In this document: positions 63,801 through 64,000 of the stretch, in pieces
How positions within the stretch are numbered: position 1 is the first letter of the stretch
Layout: every line of letters begins with the position of its first letter
NCBI RefSeq assembly: GCF_001982605.1
Contig: NZ_MLCN01000003.1
Location: 141,199 to 205,198 of the forward strand
From: Alkanindiges hydrocarboniclasticus
Lineage (GTDB): Bacteria > Pseudomonadota > Gammaproteobacteria > Pseudomonadales > Moraxellaceae
Length of the DNA: 64,000 bases
Direction: 5' to 3'
The notes under the pieces: model-generated
The model's input: only the letters and a program-made list of their open reading frames with translations
Told to the model about the DNA's origin: nothing
Database searches by the model: none
Translations under genes and position numbers: made by a program

Positions 63801-64000
63801 GACGCATTGACGACGCCATCGACATTGACGTCAGCCACAATGGTGAGATCGTCAATCAGCGTCGGCATCAGCATCAGCATCAGCATCAGCATCAGAATCA
63901 GAATCAGAATCAGAATCACTGTCGGCGTCGCCATCCCCGTCATTATTATTTGGGCTACCACCACCTGAACCACCACCACCTGAACCACCACCACCTGAAC
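60812..64000 (-). CDS. C-terminal part of a large type I-secreted Bap-like adhesin; frame break near 63855
   Basis: This gene enters from beyond the right edge. About 1000 residues are readable from 63860 to the stop at 60812: three repeats of about 100 residues starting at roughly 63858, 63550 and 63240 (forms of DLTIVADVNVDGVVNASEIG, then TVNGTDYTVDAEDLTNGFI and SVTVDT), two further Ig-like domains (DGGTSWTNTD; GEGEAGTTVQVRD), a long Leu/Val/Asp-rich region, and a C-terminal type I secretion signal of the VCA0849 type (GGNGSDTWRDF, DQIDIGELLVGY). Above 63860 the reading that continues this frame gives an implausible ILILMLML run, while a neighbouring frame gives Gly4Ser and (Asp-Ser/Asp-Ala) repeats ending in a TGA at 63852-63854. 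A frameshift or sequence error is likely. Confidence 0.85.
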   Translation of the reverse strand, partial: VQVVVVQVVVVQVVVAQIIMTGMATPTVILILILILMLMLMLMLMPTLIDDLTIVADVNVDGVVNASEIGTDRTVTVRIGLGADAQTGNVITVNDTDYTVDAEDLTNGFITAAVDANTQGDLTIDVSATDIEGNTATDTVSVTVDTTPRNIVGDLSVVADINADDLLNAGEIGADGLVNVRVNLGPDAALGHTITVNGTDYTIDADDLTNGFITAEVDATTEGELDITASVTDAEGNVDTSTDTVTVDTIVDDLLGDISITADFNSDGFINADEAGDGSIAVQVGLGDDAIAGTVVSVNGTDYTVNTTDLTNGYIVAEVDADEEGLLDINVAATDTDGNVATDVTSVTVDTGLPQVPALTLAGLIDSGTLGDNITNDNTFTLGLSADLEAGATLSYQISTDGGTSWTNTDAAQTGLADGSYQFRAVVTDEAGNVATGTAVSVGIDTVLPEIPGALAFSADNTVLLGEGEAGTTVQVRDADTNELMATTTVNENGQYAAVNAAGFAGRSLRLVAIDTAGNTADTGTTDPVEGTNGLVTVVQNAVANLSDDSAISPTSTLINNLADPDSSTLSGLTGIVEQLTDTDQPVLGSITELVDALTAANSGGDENLGALINTLNAVAGFLGSSDPDAIAAATDNLDILLGAGDGTTVVSDILNETVAGGNQIVSELLGGSIGINIDAGGLDELVNTAGLGDVVNGLTGILNPILTGLSIPLQLLGINLNLADITNGLVTAVDNLLSGEEVIQNGVAQATGVLDEVAAGLLSDGALLDELIDVLGLDGLGGVVNTLVSSVLSPIVNSVVDLANGEGILLPPNPGPGNSSTLLDELSTIVNDLTGGDDTNLIPVSNLLDNVIRNDDFVLGDIVNSLNDLTNTDDGALGVLTQLIQGLYNSDVTGLEDLTQGLGGLLNGLLDQTVQPLIDGVFEGIQPMPDMAGDDMLVSGLTNETFVGGEGADSLMYMLLSETDNTGGNGSDTWRDFQVGNTATDNQADQIDIGELLVGYNGDGSAASLDAYITVTQNGANTVLSIDRDGEGGAHASADLLTLTNVNVDLDTLMVNQQILL
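63865..63918. repeat. Nine tandem hexanucleotides
   Basis: Five GCATCA units followed by four GAATCA units; read on the minus strand they encode alternating Asp-Ala and Asp-Ser. Confidence 0.93.
63921..64000 (-). other. Segment encoding Gly4Ser-type linker and an Asp/Asn-rich stretch
   Basis: In the frame set by codon starts at 63998, the minus strand reads S-GGGG-S-GGGG-S-GGG-SP followed by NNNDGDGDAD. It is a flexible linker joining an unseen N-terminal domain to the repeat stalk. Confidence 0.7.

Noticed and set aside
63864..64000. Hydrophobic ILIL/MLML start of the adhesin frame as a real membrane anchor
   Set aside because: It is the off-frame translation of the Asp-Ser/Asp-Ala hexamers; the neighbouring frame gives a sensible Gly4Ser linker, so a frameshift is a better reading.

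Overview
The window reads as chromosomal DNA from a gammaproteobacterium of the Moraxellaceae, most likely the Acinetobacter/Alkanindiges group. This rests on gene content and order seen here: a fused hisIE, a fused mnhA-mnhB, a class I lipase with its foldase beside rpsP-rimM-trmD-rplS, the order fimT-pilV-pilW-pilX-pilY1-pilE near ispH and gmk, leuC-leuD-lipoprotein-leuB, and HAD-rppH-ptsP. There are no rRNA or tRNA genes, no CRISPR array, no phage and no intact insertion sequence. Most of the window is ordinary core genome with a few accessory patches.

Layout: 1-1560, the tail of a secreted-looking protein and an outer-membrane beta-barrel protein. 1786-6926, hisIE, tatABC and a Tat-exported PhoX phosphatase behind a four-repeat Pho box. 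7129-10428, a DUF2750 protein, a UvrD-like helicase, an orphan small gene and a RelE/RHH toxin-antitoxin pair with an 18-bp palindromic operator. 10602-18180, dusC and a complete Mrp/Mnh Na+/H+ antiporter operon. 18354-20498, lipase and foldase. 20579-22849, rpsP-rimM-trmD-rplS on the minus strand. 22985-31084, the minor-pilin/PilY1 cluster on the minus strand. 31249-37048, ispH, gmk, oligopeptidase A, a zinc-ribbon protein, a coiled-coil membrane protein and an EamA transporter. 37166-44175, two tandemly duplicated fused TRAP-type permeases with duplicated promoters and terminators, a rhombosortase-like protease and a large lipoprotein. 44338-46947, pnp and rpsO. 47272-53375, a serine hydrolase, a DJ-1/PfpI protein and leuB/leuD/leuC. 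53678-56593, an AT-rich patch with an unknown membrane protein, a DUF2061 protein, a LysR regulator and a GRDP-like protein. 56917-60707, HAD phosphatase, rppH and ptsP. 60812 to the right edge, the C-terminal part of a large type I-secreted, Bap-like repeat adhesin.

How genes fit together: the Tat translocase lies directly upstream of a phosphatase that needs it, and the phosphatase alone carries the Pho box. Mrp genes overlap or abut as one transcription unit making a multi-subunit membrane complex. Lipase and foldase are paired. The five pilin-like proteins and PilY1 would form the priming tip complex of a type IV pilus. LeuB, LeuC and LeuD belong to leucine synthesis, and the HAD protein may supply the histidinol-phosphatase step of the pathway that also uses HisIE.

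The items most worth a second look are the duplicated TRAP units with a conserved GTCAT-N8-ATGAC dyad and a nearby possible TatT-like lipoprotein; the apparent reading-frame break inside a hexanucleotide repeat of the adhesin; the four-repeat Pho box; the unknown third gene behind the toxin-antitoxin pair; and the Tyr/Cys-rich insertion in PilY1. I did not find a clear-cut new defence or secretion system.
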